Below, in pieces: positions 7,572 to 17,304 of a DNA stretch of 64,000 bases (its first letter is position 1; each line of letters begins with the position of its first letter). Origin of the DNA: Posidonia oceanica (Eukaryota; Streptophyta; Magnoliopsida; Alismatales; Posidoniaceae); assembly GCA_037176725.1 (NCBI GenBank), contig JAZBRS010000049.1:33968001-34032000 (forward strand). Reading direction: 5' to 3'. Both the position numbers and the translations under genes were made by a program. The notes beneath the pieces are model-generated. The model had not been told where the DNA came from, made no database searches, and worked only from the letters and a program-made list of their open reading frames with translations.

Positions 7572-10196
7572 CTAGGCTCTAGCTAAGAGGTGTACAGGGG
7601 ATTGAGCCTGTGGGAGCATGGTGGGATGCGCGAGAGGGCGCTCCGGCCTGGCACGCGGTCGGATCAAATGGATTCCCGACTCGGAGCCGGCAACTGCCGC
7701 CAAATAGAGACTGACTGGGAAAGGCTCGGAGATGTCAGAGATAAGATCAGAAGGGTCTATTACAGAAGTAGCAGGCCCAGAAGGAAAGACAGAATGGACG
7801 CCTGAGGTTCCCGCTCCTCCCGGATAAGAGTGCTCCGGTAAAGGTTGGCGGACGATGCCAGAATGCGGGGGAACAGCTGGAGATGCAGATGCATGAGTGC
7901 GTGCTTGAGTGGATGCCTCGTGCGTGTCGATCACAATCGTTCCCGATTCGATCAAGTCCTGAATTGCGTTCCGCAGGGAGAAGCAATTGTCCGTCGAACG
8001 CCCGACGCTTCGATGGAAATTGCAGAAGAGGTTCGGCCTAAACCAATGCGGCAGAGGGCTTGGCGGCGGACGAACCTCCGGGAACTTCAGGAGCGATGCC
8101 ACCTTCGGCAAGATGTTCGTGAGTGGTTCCACCAGTGGGGTGAAATTCCTCCTCTCAGCGGGTGGTCTTCTTTGCCTTGGGTGTGAGCCTTGCTGAACCG
8201 GTGCGGCAGGATAGACCGGTCTAGCGGTGGTAGTGATGTGTGGTGTGTGCGGGTTCCTAGGTGCAGGAGCGTACACCATCTGAGCTGGGGCAGGCCGAGA
8301 CGGCAAGCGAACAGGCACAGCAGGAGAATTGACGAATGCAACAGCGGGTTTCGGCGAGTCCTTCCTCTTCGGGCGGTTGTTGTTGCTGCCGCTGTTGTTG
8401 TTGTTGAAGGTGCTGCTGTTGACACTGTTGCTGCTTATCGCTGCCTGCTTAGCGAACGCAGAGAGAGCCGGGAAGTTGCCACTCCGTAAAGAACTCTCTA
8501 CGCGCGCTCCAGCTCTGATGAGTGCCGCGAAAGTAGTGACTGGCTGAATGCTAAGCAGAGCCCCGAGAGACGGCTGCGCCCCCTTGATGACGATCTCGAT
8601 AGATTCCTCGTCAGAGGGTCTATCTCGAACCTGAGAGGCAAGGGCGCGCCAGCGGCCGACGTACTCCCCGAACGGCTTGCCAGAGTTCTGCTTGATGGCG
8701 ATCAAGTCCGCCCTCTTTGGGACAAGATCGAGGTTGAAGGAGTATTGCTCCAGGAACACCTGACTGAGGTCATTCCAAGTCTTGATGGCTAACATATCGA
8801 GTGATGTGAACCACTTGAGTGCCGGCCCGGTCAAACTCTTCTGGAACAAGCGGATCAGCAACCTCTTGTCAGCCTGAAGCTGAGCGAGATCACCGCAATA
8901 CGCCTTCAGGTGTGCTACGGGGCAGCCCCTACCGTTATACTTCTCGAAGTTCGGGATTTTGAACTTCGGAGGGAGTACCGCCTCTGGAAAGCAACAGAGG
9001 TCTCGGAATTGGTAGGTCTGGTGCTCGGTACCCTGCACTAGTCGTAGTGCCTTCTCCAAGACGTCCATTCGATTATTGATGGGGTCTGGAATTGCTGCTG
9101 TAGGAGAGGGATCAGCAGGGGTAGTGAGCACATACGCCGAATGGGTCGCACCTAAGTGCTCCTCTGGATCTACCATAGCGTCGCCTGGTGGAGCAACGGG
9201 ATGGCCGGCGTATCCGTGCTGGGGGATAGTGTATGCAGGAGTGTATGCAGGATGCTGGACTTGGTGGAGAGGAGAAGAATAAATGCCATGCTGTGCTGGG
9301 ACAGGGGGAGGATGACGGAGCACCAGTTGCTGTACAGGCGGAGTGCCAGACAGCGAGCCAGTGAGGTACTGGGCTCCAGCCGGTCCAAAGGATTGACCAC
9401 CAGAAGGAAGTGGAGCATGCTGTGCCAAGTGTTGTGCAGGAGGAGGCGGTAAACGAGCCCCCATCGCCGGAACCGTGAGCAGTTGCGACGATGGTCTAGG
9501 CGGAGGTGCAGAGGTTGATGCAAGAAATGCAGAAACTAGCCTCGGAGGAACCTCAGGGACGACAGAGACAGAAGGAGGACGAACTGATAGAGCCATGCCC
9601 TGCAGTCTCTGGGCAAGCTCCATCAGGTGCTGGTACTGCGCTTCAGGCGTCTCGGCAGTGGGGACGCTGAAGTGCAGTGCCGGCGGGGATTGAGAAGCAA
9701 GGAGCACGGACACAGATGGTCCGGGAAGGAAGGTTTCTACAGAAAAGGTCGCAGCAGCGGTGGAAGGGATGTCGAAAGCGACGTATCCCTGGGACGAAGG
9801 GGGCAGTGGCGTCTCCGAAAGGCGAGTAATGGCCGTCAAGATAGACTCGGCGACCGGATCCGGAGGAAGGGAGGCTTGCCACTGTCCCGGGGTGTACTGA
9901 GAACCTAGAGACGTCAGAGGAGGAAACCCTGGCGTCGGAGGGGGAACAAGGGGGACAAAAAGAGCAACCGGAGGGGCCAGAACGGAAACACCATCCGTGA
10001 CAGGAGTAAAAGAGGACTCACTAACGTACTGGGCCATCGCTGACCTAGAGCGTGTGAGAACAGGGCTGCGACGAGTATTCAAGCGGTGAGTCCTACGAGG
10101 AGCTATCATCGCAAGTGCGGATAGCTCAGAGGGGGAAAGGTCGCGAACTAAGTCGCAAAAGGGCGTCAACGAGGGTCGATACTCGAGTTCTGGCAA
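7572..10196 (-). CDS. gag: Gag polyprotein of element A
   Basis: 874 codons, the longest open frame in the window. About 350 N-terminal residues are Pro/Ser/Gln-rich spacer. The retrotransposon gag domain follows (about residues 390-560), with LPPKFKIPNFEKYNGRGCP, LTGPALKWFTSLD and GRWRALASQVRDRPSDEES, as in PF03732-type capsid proteins. Next comes an Asn/Ser-rich tract. A Cys-His motif near residue 745 (CNFHRSVGRSTDNC) corresponds to CDFHRAIGHSTNSC in element E, so A has Arg in place of the conserved His. The start codon is the first in the frame, just inside the leader; a second Met at the SAMAQY block is also possible. Stop is TAG where the frame otherwise continues into the linker. Confidence 0.9.
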   Translation of the reverse strand: MPELEYRPSLTPFCDLVRDLSPSELSALAMIAPRRTHRLNTRRSPVLTRSRSAMAQYVSESSFTPVTDGVSVLAPPVALFVPLVPPPTPGFPPLTSLGSQYTPGQWQASLPPDPVAESILTAITRLSETPLPPSSQGYVAFDIPSTAAATFSVETFLPGPSVSVLLASQSPPALHFSVPTAETPEAQYQHLMELAQRLQGMALSVRPPSVSVVPEVPPRLVSAFLASTSAPPPRPSSQLLTVPAMGARLPPPPAQHLAQHAPLPSGGQSFGPAGAQYLTGSLSGTPPVQQLVLRHPPPVPAQHGIYSSPLHQVQHPAYTPAYTIPQHGYAGHPVAPPGDAMVDPEEHLGATHSAYVLTTPADPSPTAAIPDPINNRMDVLEKALRLVQGTEHQTYQFRDLCCFPEAVLPPKFKIPNFEKYNGRGCPVAHLKAYCGDLAQLQADKRLLIRLFQKSLTGPALKWFTSLDMLAIKTWNDLSQVFLEQYSFNLDLVPKRADLIAIKQNSGKPFGEYVGRWRALASQVRDRPSDEESIEIVIKGAQPSLGALLSIQPVTTFAALIRAGARVESSLRSGNFPALSAFAKQAAISSNSVNSSTFNNNNSGSNNNRPKRKDSPKPAVAFVNSPAVPVRLPSRPAPAQMVYAPAPRNPHTPHITTTARPVYPAAPVQQGSHPRQRRPPAERRNFTPLVEPLTNILPKVASLLKFPEVRPPPSPLPHWFRPNLFCNFHRSVGRSTDNCFSLRNAIQDLIESGTIVIDTHEASTQARTHASASPAVPPHSGIVRQPLPEHSYPGGAGTSGVHSVFPSGPATSVIDPSDLISDISEPFPVSLYLAAVAGSESGIHLIRPRARPERPLAHPTMLPQAQSPVHLLARA

Positions 10197-11352
10197 AGGG
10201 AAACTCGCTTACCGATCACGTTGACACAACAGAAGGAAATTAGGGTTAGAAACTAAAAGATGAATGCAAATGAGTTAGTTAAGTGGCATGAATGACGTGC
10301 ATGCTTTCTAGTATGCCCCCCTTTCCTAACTAGTGTTTCCTAGCAAGGCTGTCTACTCCGAGTATCCCTGGATGTACGGGTCACCGACTCAGGTCAGAAA
10401 AAGTAGGTCCCCTGTCTAGCTCCCGGCCCAAAGCTCAGGTAATGACAGGGTGGTGCGTTAGTGGCCTCTACCCCGCCAAAGCGTGGGTGGTACCCTCTAC
10501 TAACACCGACACGACCCCCGGACAAGGAGGGGACGGACCGACCAACTTATGCCACGCCCAAAGCAGTGGAACAAGAGGCCGGAACTGTCCTTCACAGACT
10601 AGTAGGTGGACTCAGAGGAGAAGAATGCATGCCCTATATGATGCTTATGCAAAATGATTAGAGTTTTTTATCTTGCGCATTTTATTAACCAAAGGGAGTG
10701 AAGGATTGTTTGTAGTCTCTAGTTGCCCCTAGAAGTTCTTTTTACTTGCATTTTTTAGTTAACCATGGGGGAAGCAGACAAGTCTCTACTATCCTAAGCA
10801 TGGCAAGTGCAAAAGGGAAGAAAATCAGTCAAAATGGCAAGCAACCATCATCCAGCACAACAAAAGGCATGTCCATGGCATGTGCGGGTGTTTGTGAATA
10901 TGATGGTGAAAAGGAAACATTCATCAAGTCAAAAGGCATGTAAGCATAGTATGTGCGTGTGTAGTGACATAGCAAGAGTGTAAAAAGAAGCATTCAACAT
11001 CCAAAAAGCATGTATTTTAGCCAAACAAAGTATGTAGGCATGTAATGTGCGGGAATTAAAGCAGTAATAAGCAAGCAAGGTAAAGTAAGGTAAAAGTAAG
11101 CAGACTGTAAAGGAAATAAGAGCATAAGCAAGATAGGAAGTAAATAAACAAGCAAAGGAGCAAAGCCAAGCAAAAGAAAGCGCAAACCGAGGCAAAAGAG
11201 GTGCAAAAACCTAAGCAAAGTAGCCACGAAGCGACTTGCTAGGAGTTTGCACGGAAAAAGCGAGCAAAACAGGCGAAGAAGGCACACAAGGCAGACAAAG
11301 CTGCAAAACAAGCGAGCGAAAAGCCGGGAACGAAAGCCGGAGTCTAGTCTAG
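10197..11352. other. 5' leader of element A (between PBS and gag)
   Basis: No gene. Sequence relatives are the leaders of B (25965-27231) and E (58684-59748), sharing for example the gaccccTGaCAAGGaGGGGaC and GCATGCCCTATATGATGCTT blocks. A-rich with many aagca repeats next to the PBS. Confidence 0.7.
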
Positions 11353-11370
11353 TCCCCAGCGGAGTCGCCA
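11353..11370 (-). promoter_or_regulatory. Primer binding site of element A
   Basis: Minus-strand TGGCGACTCCGCTGGGGA one base after the LTR terminus CTACA. Starts TGG, as expected for complementarity to a tRNA ending in CCA; a tRNA-Arg primer is usual for Ogre/Tat elements, but the tRNA identity is inference. Confidence 0.8.
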
Positions 11371-11989
11371 CTGTAGCGATCCCGATCGGAATCAGGCTCG
11401 CTATATCCAGCGGCGATTGAGATCCGAGGAAGAGGCTCAACTCGAAAACACTTGAAATCGAGGAGAAAAAGGAAAGATAAGACAAATCAGAGTCGCCACC
11501 ACGTCTATTAACGGAAGACGAGGAAAACCGGGGAAATGCACGAATTATCGCGCAAAACCGAGCAAGAAATGCAAAGCAAAGCAATGCAAAGGAAAACAAA
11601 TGCAAACAAATGCAAATGAGATGACTCTAGCCTAGGATAAGGGCAGTACGGTCATTGCGGGCCAAAAGACAGGGTAAGGACTCCTGTTACGTGCGGGGAA
11701 GGTATTAGGCACCCCCGACACGCCCGAGAATCGGTCTTTCTAGGCTTACGCTCGCATACGCAAAAAAATGCAGGATTAAATGCCTATGTGCCTATAAATG
11801 CCTGAATGAATGCTCAAGGTGTGCTCTACGTGGGAAGAAACAAAGCAAGGAAGTAAACGTGCTCTCTAAGTGCTCAGTTACGCTGTCTGTGTTCCGAACC
11901 GGGCGAAACCTGGCTCATGAGAACTCCAGGCAGTAAGCATCACAGCCCTATATGCAAATGCAAGCGAGAAAACAAAACAGCGAGAAAAC

Positions 11990-12420
11990 CATGCAATGCG
12001 ATTGACATGCAAGGGAAAACAGCGCAAAACACGCAAAACGAGACGAGAAATGAGCAACGCACGCACAACGATGCAAAAGAGCGAAAACGGCGCGCAAAAC
12101 AAGCGAGAAAACAAGGCAGCGCACAAATCAAGGCAAGAAAACAGAAGGGCACGCGAAACGGTGCAAAAGAACGAAACCGATACGCAAAACAAGCGGGAAG
12201 ACAAGGCAGCGCACAAAACAAGGCAAGAGAGCAAGAAACCACGCAAAACGAGACGAGAAAACAGAATGGCATGCAAAACGGAGCGAAATAATAAAACCGG
12301 GACGCAAAACGAGCGAGAAAGAGAGGCAGCGCACAAAACGAAGCAAGAAAACAGAAGGGCACGCAAAACGGTGCCAAAACGAGAGCAGGCACGCAAAACG
12401 GTGCCAAAACAGTGAAGCAA
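11990..12420. repeat. Imperfect tandem repeats near the 3' end of A's LTR
   Basis: Recurring acgcaaaacg / gcgagaaaac / aaggcagcgcac phrases at roughly 20-30 bp. The equivalent place in element E's LTR holds a cleaner 20-bp tandem array (57837-58013), so a repeat array upstream of R/U5 is a shared LTR feature. Long ORFs on both strands here are artefacts of the repeat. Confidence 0.7.
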
Positions 12421-13179
12421 AACCTCAGAAAAAAGCCATGAGAATGCAGGAATGCAGAAAGAGATTAGAAAAGGCCAAAGGGGAGTCAAAACAACGTGTG
12501 TGTAAGAACAGACGTCGTTTAGGACCACTCAGAGTAGGTGTGAAGACCTACAGAGGGGAGAGTGTGCAAACAGAGGGATTGCCACCTCTTTGCGACTGTT
12601 TCCCGCTGAACCGTTCCACGGTGTGTCTCGCATGCTGCCCAAAGCTCGCGATGCGATCGGATCGTGGAAAAGGGGGAAGAAAGTCACATTGCGTGGCAAA
12701 TCCAAGGAAAACTCAACACAAAACACACAGGGGTACGCGAAACGGGGATTTGGAGATAGAAGCAGAAATGGGAGGCCCTATTCTACATGCTCAAAGAGAC
12801 AGAAAGCGAAAACAAGGAAAACTGTGCAAATGGCATGCAAATGAATGCAATGCAGGGGTTCAGGAGGACATACCTGGAGATCCGGGAGCCTGATCTGAAA
12901 TCTGTCTGGTCCGTACTGAAGAGCGCCTCGCTGTGGTCGCCTGGGCAGCTTACTTGAGGAGATCCAACGGTCGGATCGGAAGATATCGCAGCTCCAAGGT
13001 AGAAGGGCCAGAACAGGGGAGAAGAACAGATCTAGGTGTTCAGGAGGTCCTAGGGATGTGCAAAAGGTCCTCCCAAGTGAAAGGGAGCTAAAAAGTGCTT
13101 GGTGTATGCAGAAAGATGCTAAAATGCAGGACTAAATGAGTGCAGGATGCATGCAAAAGCAAGAAGCAGCAAAGAAAAG

Positions 13180-14130
13180 AAACTGGGAAAAACCAGGATT
13201 TCAGAAGGCATTTTGAAAAAGAAAGGGGCTAAAAATGCAAATTTTTCAGAAAACAAGGGTCCACAGGAAAGGATTTTGAAAACAGGGGAAGACAGAGGTC
13301 TATTTGGCAGAAAACTAGGCTCAGAAAGTTGTTTTGAAAAGAGGGTATGCTTTAGGAGAGGTTTTGAAACCAAAAAGAAGTCAGAGTGCAATTTTGAAAA
13401 AAAACTAGGGTCTAAAATGCAAATTTTCCAGAAAACAAGGTTCCGGGGAGTCTGGGGGTACTAGTGGAACGTCTGTACGCAATTTGGTAGGCATAGGAGC
13501 TAGAATGCAACCTAGGGGCAAAATGGTCTTTTCACATGATTTTTTAAAAGATGCAAGGACCTATGTGTGATTTTGAAATCATGCAGGGGCTGAAAATGCA
13601 ATTTAGTAAGGAAAACATGCTCTGAAAATCAAATAACAGGACCACAGGGCAATTTTTAAAAAGTACAGGGTCAAAAATGCAATGTAATAAGCTAAAATGC
13701 ATGCAGCACAGTTACTGTCCATTTAAAATGGACCTAAGTGCAAATGTGCAAAAACAGAGGGTAAAATATGCAACGCAGTATGCAAAAATAAAAAATAAAT
13801 CCTAAGTTCTACAGTGCATGGGACTTAAATGCAAAAATAAAAACATGCAGGGGGCCAGAATGCAATGCAGTATGGTAAAGTTAATGCATTTAAATGAAAT
13901 GATTTAGTGCAGGACTTACATGCAAAAAACGAAAACAGAGGGGCTAAAATGCAAAATATTATAACAGCACAGCACAGTAAATGGACCAGATTGCAAATAC
14001 TGAAAAACAGGAATAAGATAAGCAATTTAGCATGATATTAAATTAAAAACTAAGCAACTTAAATAAACTAAGGACCAGAACGCAAAAATGTAAAAACTTA
14101 AGGCAGGAATGTAATATTTGCATAAAAACA
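13180..14130. repeat. Field of degenerate short phrases in A's LTR
   Basis: At least ten occurrences of a phrase like agggNctaaaatgcaaW, each followed by an A-rich run, at irregular 40-80 bp spacing (e.g. 13227, 13411, 13579, 13666, 13755, 13850, 13940). Two longer copies, aaatgcaaattttNcagaaaa at 13234 and 13415, are nearly identical. Probably an old, decayed tandem array. Confidence 0.6.
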
Positions 14131-14159
14131 TTATAACTGGAAAAATAAACCAACAGTGA

Positions 14160-15470
14160 TCCGCCGGCGGTGGCTGGCACTGTAGCAGAATGCCACCGGA
14201 GCTCACCACCGTCGGCACAGGGAGCTGCGGAGATGCTGATCGGCGGAGGGCGCTACCGGCGTTCGTGCGGAGCTTCGGAGACTGTCGGAGCAATGTTCTG
14301 TTGGGCGGAGCGTCCGGAGAACAGGAGGCCGGCGCCGGAGAAGACGGTTTGTCCGGCGACTCGGAGCAGGAAGGCCGGAAAGTCTATTCTAGAGGGCAGG
14401 GAAGCAAGAGAAGAAGAAGAGGGAGCTAAGGGAAGCAATGGTTACCTTTTTCCGCGCCTGGGATGTCCTCCCGACGTCGGCGGCTTCAGCAGTCGCCGGT
14501 GAAGGCCGTCCGGTCGCTGCGGGCGTCGTCCGTCGCTCGCGAAGGTTGGAGTGGCTTCAGAACGTCCCTCCGGTGCTTCCCAGGTGGTCAGACGGAAGCT
14601 TCGCAGCTCGGGTGGTGATTCGGCTGATTTGGGTTCACAGGTGACAGCCGGAGGCCGGGGGAGGTGTCTGCTGCTCGTTGGCTCGGATGGAGCCCTCCGG
14701 GAGGTTGCTGGGAGTCTGGCGAGCGAAGTTGGATGCTTGGAGAGGGGTTCTGGAAGGCGTGGAGGAGGTTTGGGAGTTGGGTCAAATTTTGGTCTGTGAG
14801 AGGCTGAGGTGTTTGTTGTGGAACTCTTGGTCTGTGGTGAGCGGTTGGGTTCGAGGCCGGAGGCTTTGGAAAGGAGATGGTTTGGGGATTATCTGGGTGG
14901 ATTTTGGGAGGCAATGGTGGACTGGAGTGGAGGAAATTGCTGAGGGGGTCGGAGTTGGGTTGCTGTGGGAGTGTCGGGTGATCAGAGGTGGTTTCAGTGG
15001 GTGGAATGGCCGGGAGATGGTGAAGGGAACTGGCTGTGTGTTGGGTGAAGTTGGGGGAGCAAATGGGAGAAAGATGGGGGTCTGAAGTGGTGCTGGGGGA
15101 TTGGAAAAGAAAGAAGGACGCTTGCTGAATTTTTCAGAGAAGAGAAGAGGAGAATTGGGTGTGGGGATCGGTCTGAAATGGAGGCTTCTCTCCGGGATGC
15201 AAAGGTGGCTCTCAAACACTCTCTCTTGCTCTCTCTTCACTCTGGAATTGGATGAAATGCCCAGGAGAAGGGAGGCCGCACAGGTGGAAGGAAAATCTGG
15301 ATTCTGGTCTCTCTCTGGGTTGCTCTGATTGCTCTGGAATGTCTCACCTGCCCAGCCTTCCTGGAGGTTGAAGGACGCAGGCTTATATGAGGAGAAGCTG
15401 CCGGCACGCGCACGCTGGAAGTTTGAAATCAACGGCGTCGCACTGCAGCTGAAAGGGGACGGGTGCCGGC
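14160..15470. other. CpG-rich block inside A's LTR
   Basis: Sharp change from A-rich sequence to GC- and CpG-rich sequence with sites such as ccggcgg, gtcggcgg and gcgggcgtcgtccg. Open frames on both strands lack any recognisable domain. Lies immediately downstream of a TATA-like site on the minus strand, so it may be transcribed leader. Could be captured host promoter/5' UTR sequence. Confidence 0.55.
15382..15387 (-). promoter_or_regulatory. TATA-like element, putative LTR promoter of A
   Basis: Minus strand reads CTCATATAAGCCTGCG in GC-rich context. A start site would fall near 15355. Weak by sequence alone. Confidence 0.4.
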
Positions 15471-15624
15471 GAGGCGACGGGCATTGAATGCCTCCCGGAT
15501 TCGGTGCTGAGATAGAAGAGAGGCAGCGAGTTCTGTAGATGAAAGGATTGAAGCTTCAAATTTGAACAAAGGAGGGAATGCTGTAGCCGCGAGCTCGCGG
15601 GAAGAAAATCCGATGGAGAAAAAC

Positions 15625-15790
15625 ACAGAGGAGGAGAGGAAGAAGAAGGAGGAGAGGGAAGCGGGCCGGACTGCTGCGGGCCGAGAAAAAAGAAAGAAAA
15701 AAAGAAAAAAAGAAGAAACGGGCCGGATTGAGCCCAATAAGGAAAGAAAGGAAGAAAGAAAGAAAGAAGGAAGAAAGAAAGAGAGGGTAG
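15625..15790. repeat. Purine (GAAA/GGA)n tract
   Basis: Almost uninterrupted purines on the plus strand (gaagaaagaaagaaagaagg), interrupted by two gggcc groups. On the minus strand it is a CT-rich tract upstream of the putative TATA. Confidence 0.75.
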
Positions 15791-15849
15791 AATGGAGAAA
15801 TAGAATAGGTAAAAATAAACTAAAAATAAGTAAAAATATTAGAAGAATT

Positions 15850-17280
15850 TTGCTGTAGGTTAGGATCTTAATTAAGATTTTTAATGGTTATTTTGAGTTG
15901 ATTAATGTGTTTTGGGCTTGATTAGGGTTTTAGGGTTTTGGTTTTGTTCTTAATTGGTTTTCACTTGATTAAATGTTTGTTAAGCCTTTTTTAAATTATT
16001 TTAAAAATTGTATTTCCCCTGTTGGACACTTAGGATATTAATTAAGATTTTTTAGGATTTATTTTCCTATTAATCGAGGTTGATTTTAGATTTTTAAGTT
16101 GTAGTCTTCTTAGGGTTTTTCCTTCTTAAGTCTTTTAAGTTATGTTCTGATTTTTATTTATTGATTTTTCTTGAAGTTTTTAGTTGGATTTTTCTGGTTT
16201 GATAGGGTGTTTCTTAAGCCTTTCAGATGTGTTTTTCTCTTCTTTTTTAATTAAGTTTTTAACTTGTTTTTCTTATGTTTGTTAGGTTAAGTGTTTTGCC
16301 TTCTTTAATTATTTGTTTTAGTGTTTGATTTTTAATTCTCCTTTTTAGGGTTTGTCTTTTAATTCTTCTGATGGGGTTTTTATTTTTGGTGGGTTTTGAT
16401 TTTATTTTAGCTTTTTCCTTGATTTTTCAGTGTTTTCTTTTGATTTGTTTTGCATTTTTTAGTTTGCATGCTTGGTTTCCTTTTTAGCTTGCTTAAGTTA
16501 AGTTTAAGTTGTTAATTGCTTGTTTAACATTTTTTAATTGTTTTTCTTAGGATTCTGATTTGTTTATTTTATGTTTTGAGGTTTTGCAGATTTTTATGGG
16601 TTTTTGTGGATTTTTGCAAAAGGGAGAAAAGGAAAAGAGAAGGAGGAAAGAAAAGGAAAAAAGAGGGAGATAAAAGGAAAAAGGATAGGTTGGAGGAAAA
16701 CGATTTTTAAAAATTCGGAAAAAGTGTTAAAAATAAAGTAAAAATAGGGGTAAGATAGAGGAAGGATAGAAGCACAGAGGGGGCCCACAGCTAGACCAGA
16801 AAAAGGATAAGAAAGGGATGAAAAGAGAGATGATAATCAGGAGAGAGAGAGGAGAGAGAAAAAGATAATCCCGGAGAGAGAAAAGGATAATTTGGGTGAA
16901 AGAGGGTCTTAATGGTCTTGGAGTGGGGTGAAAATTGCTGAGTGGGTAGTCTAGGGTTTGAAGTCTTGGGTCTGAAGTTTTGGTTCGATTCTAAGGAGGT
17001 TTTGGAGGGGTTTCAAAGTGTAGAAAAAGGGTAGTTTCACCTAAGTTTTCTAGGGTTTTCAAGGATGGGTTAGGTTTGGAAATTTCTAGGTTTTTGGGTA
17101 GGTTTGTTGAGTGGATAGTGGTGGGTTTTCCTATGGATTTTGGTTAGGTTTTGAGGTTGGGAAGGGGGGTAAAGGTTTAGGTCAAGACAGGCTGATTTTG
17201 AGGGGTAAAGAGGAGGATTAGGGTTAGGGTTTGGTTGGGGTTTGATCCAGCAATCACCAAGAGGGCTCCAAATGGTCCAA
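15850..17280. other. AT/T-rich 5' part of A's LTR
   Basis: Long T-rich stretch with no conserved frame (15850-16600), then purine-rich (16610-16900) and G/T-rich sequence. Nothing further recognised. Confidence 0.5.
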
Positions 17281-17304
17281 GCCTGCCAAGATGGGGTGTC
17301 AACA

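Larger units (their letters stand above)
1..17304 (-). mobile_element. Element A: Ty3/gypsy LTR retrotransposon, nested in B's 3' LTR; 3' LTR off the left edge
   Basis: Read on the minus strand: 5' LTR (17304 to 11372), PBS, leader, gag, protease with G-patch, integrase, a sense extra ORF and a repeat-rich 3' noncoding region. The 5' LTR starts TGTTGACACCCC and ends CTACA, one base before the PBS. Directly right of it (17305 on) is the interior of another LTR, whose intact relatives read ggcacccccgacac at this point, so A inserted inside that LTR. RT and both RNase H domains are missing, so this copy cannot be autonomous. Lineage (Tat/Ogre-like) is inferred from relatives in the window that retain a dual RNase H. 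Confidence 0.85.
11372..17304 (-). repeat. 5' LTR of element A, 5.93 kb
   Basis: Begins TGTTGACACCCCATCTTGG at 17304 and ends CTACA at 11372. Its 3' part (about 11372-11950) matches the R/U5 ends of the B and E LTRs, including ccgacacgcccgagaatcgg and the ccgaaccgggcg block, while the 5' and middle parts are unrelated to them. Contents from 17304 leftward: T-rich stretch (17300-15850), purine tract, CpG-rich block with a TATA-like site, a field of degenerate short phrases, then A/C-rich tandem repeats. No protein-coding frame is credible. Confidence 0.8.

Noticed and set aside
11940..12528. Long minus-strand ORFs rich in Cys, Phe, Leu and Ser (216 and 155 codons)
   Set aside because: Frames opened by tandem repeats in the LTR; several overlapping frames are open at once.
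14678..15432. ORFs in the CpG-rich part of A's LTR (135 codons plus, 216 codons minus)
   Set aside because: Overlapping on both strands, no recognisable domain, composition explained by GC content.
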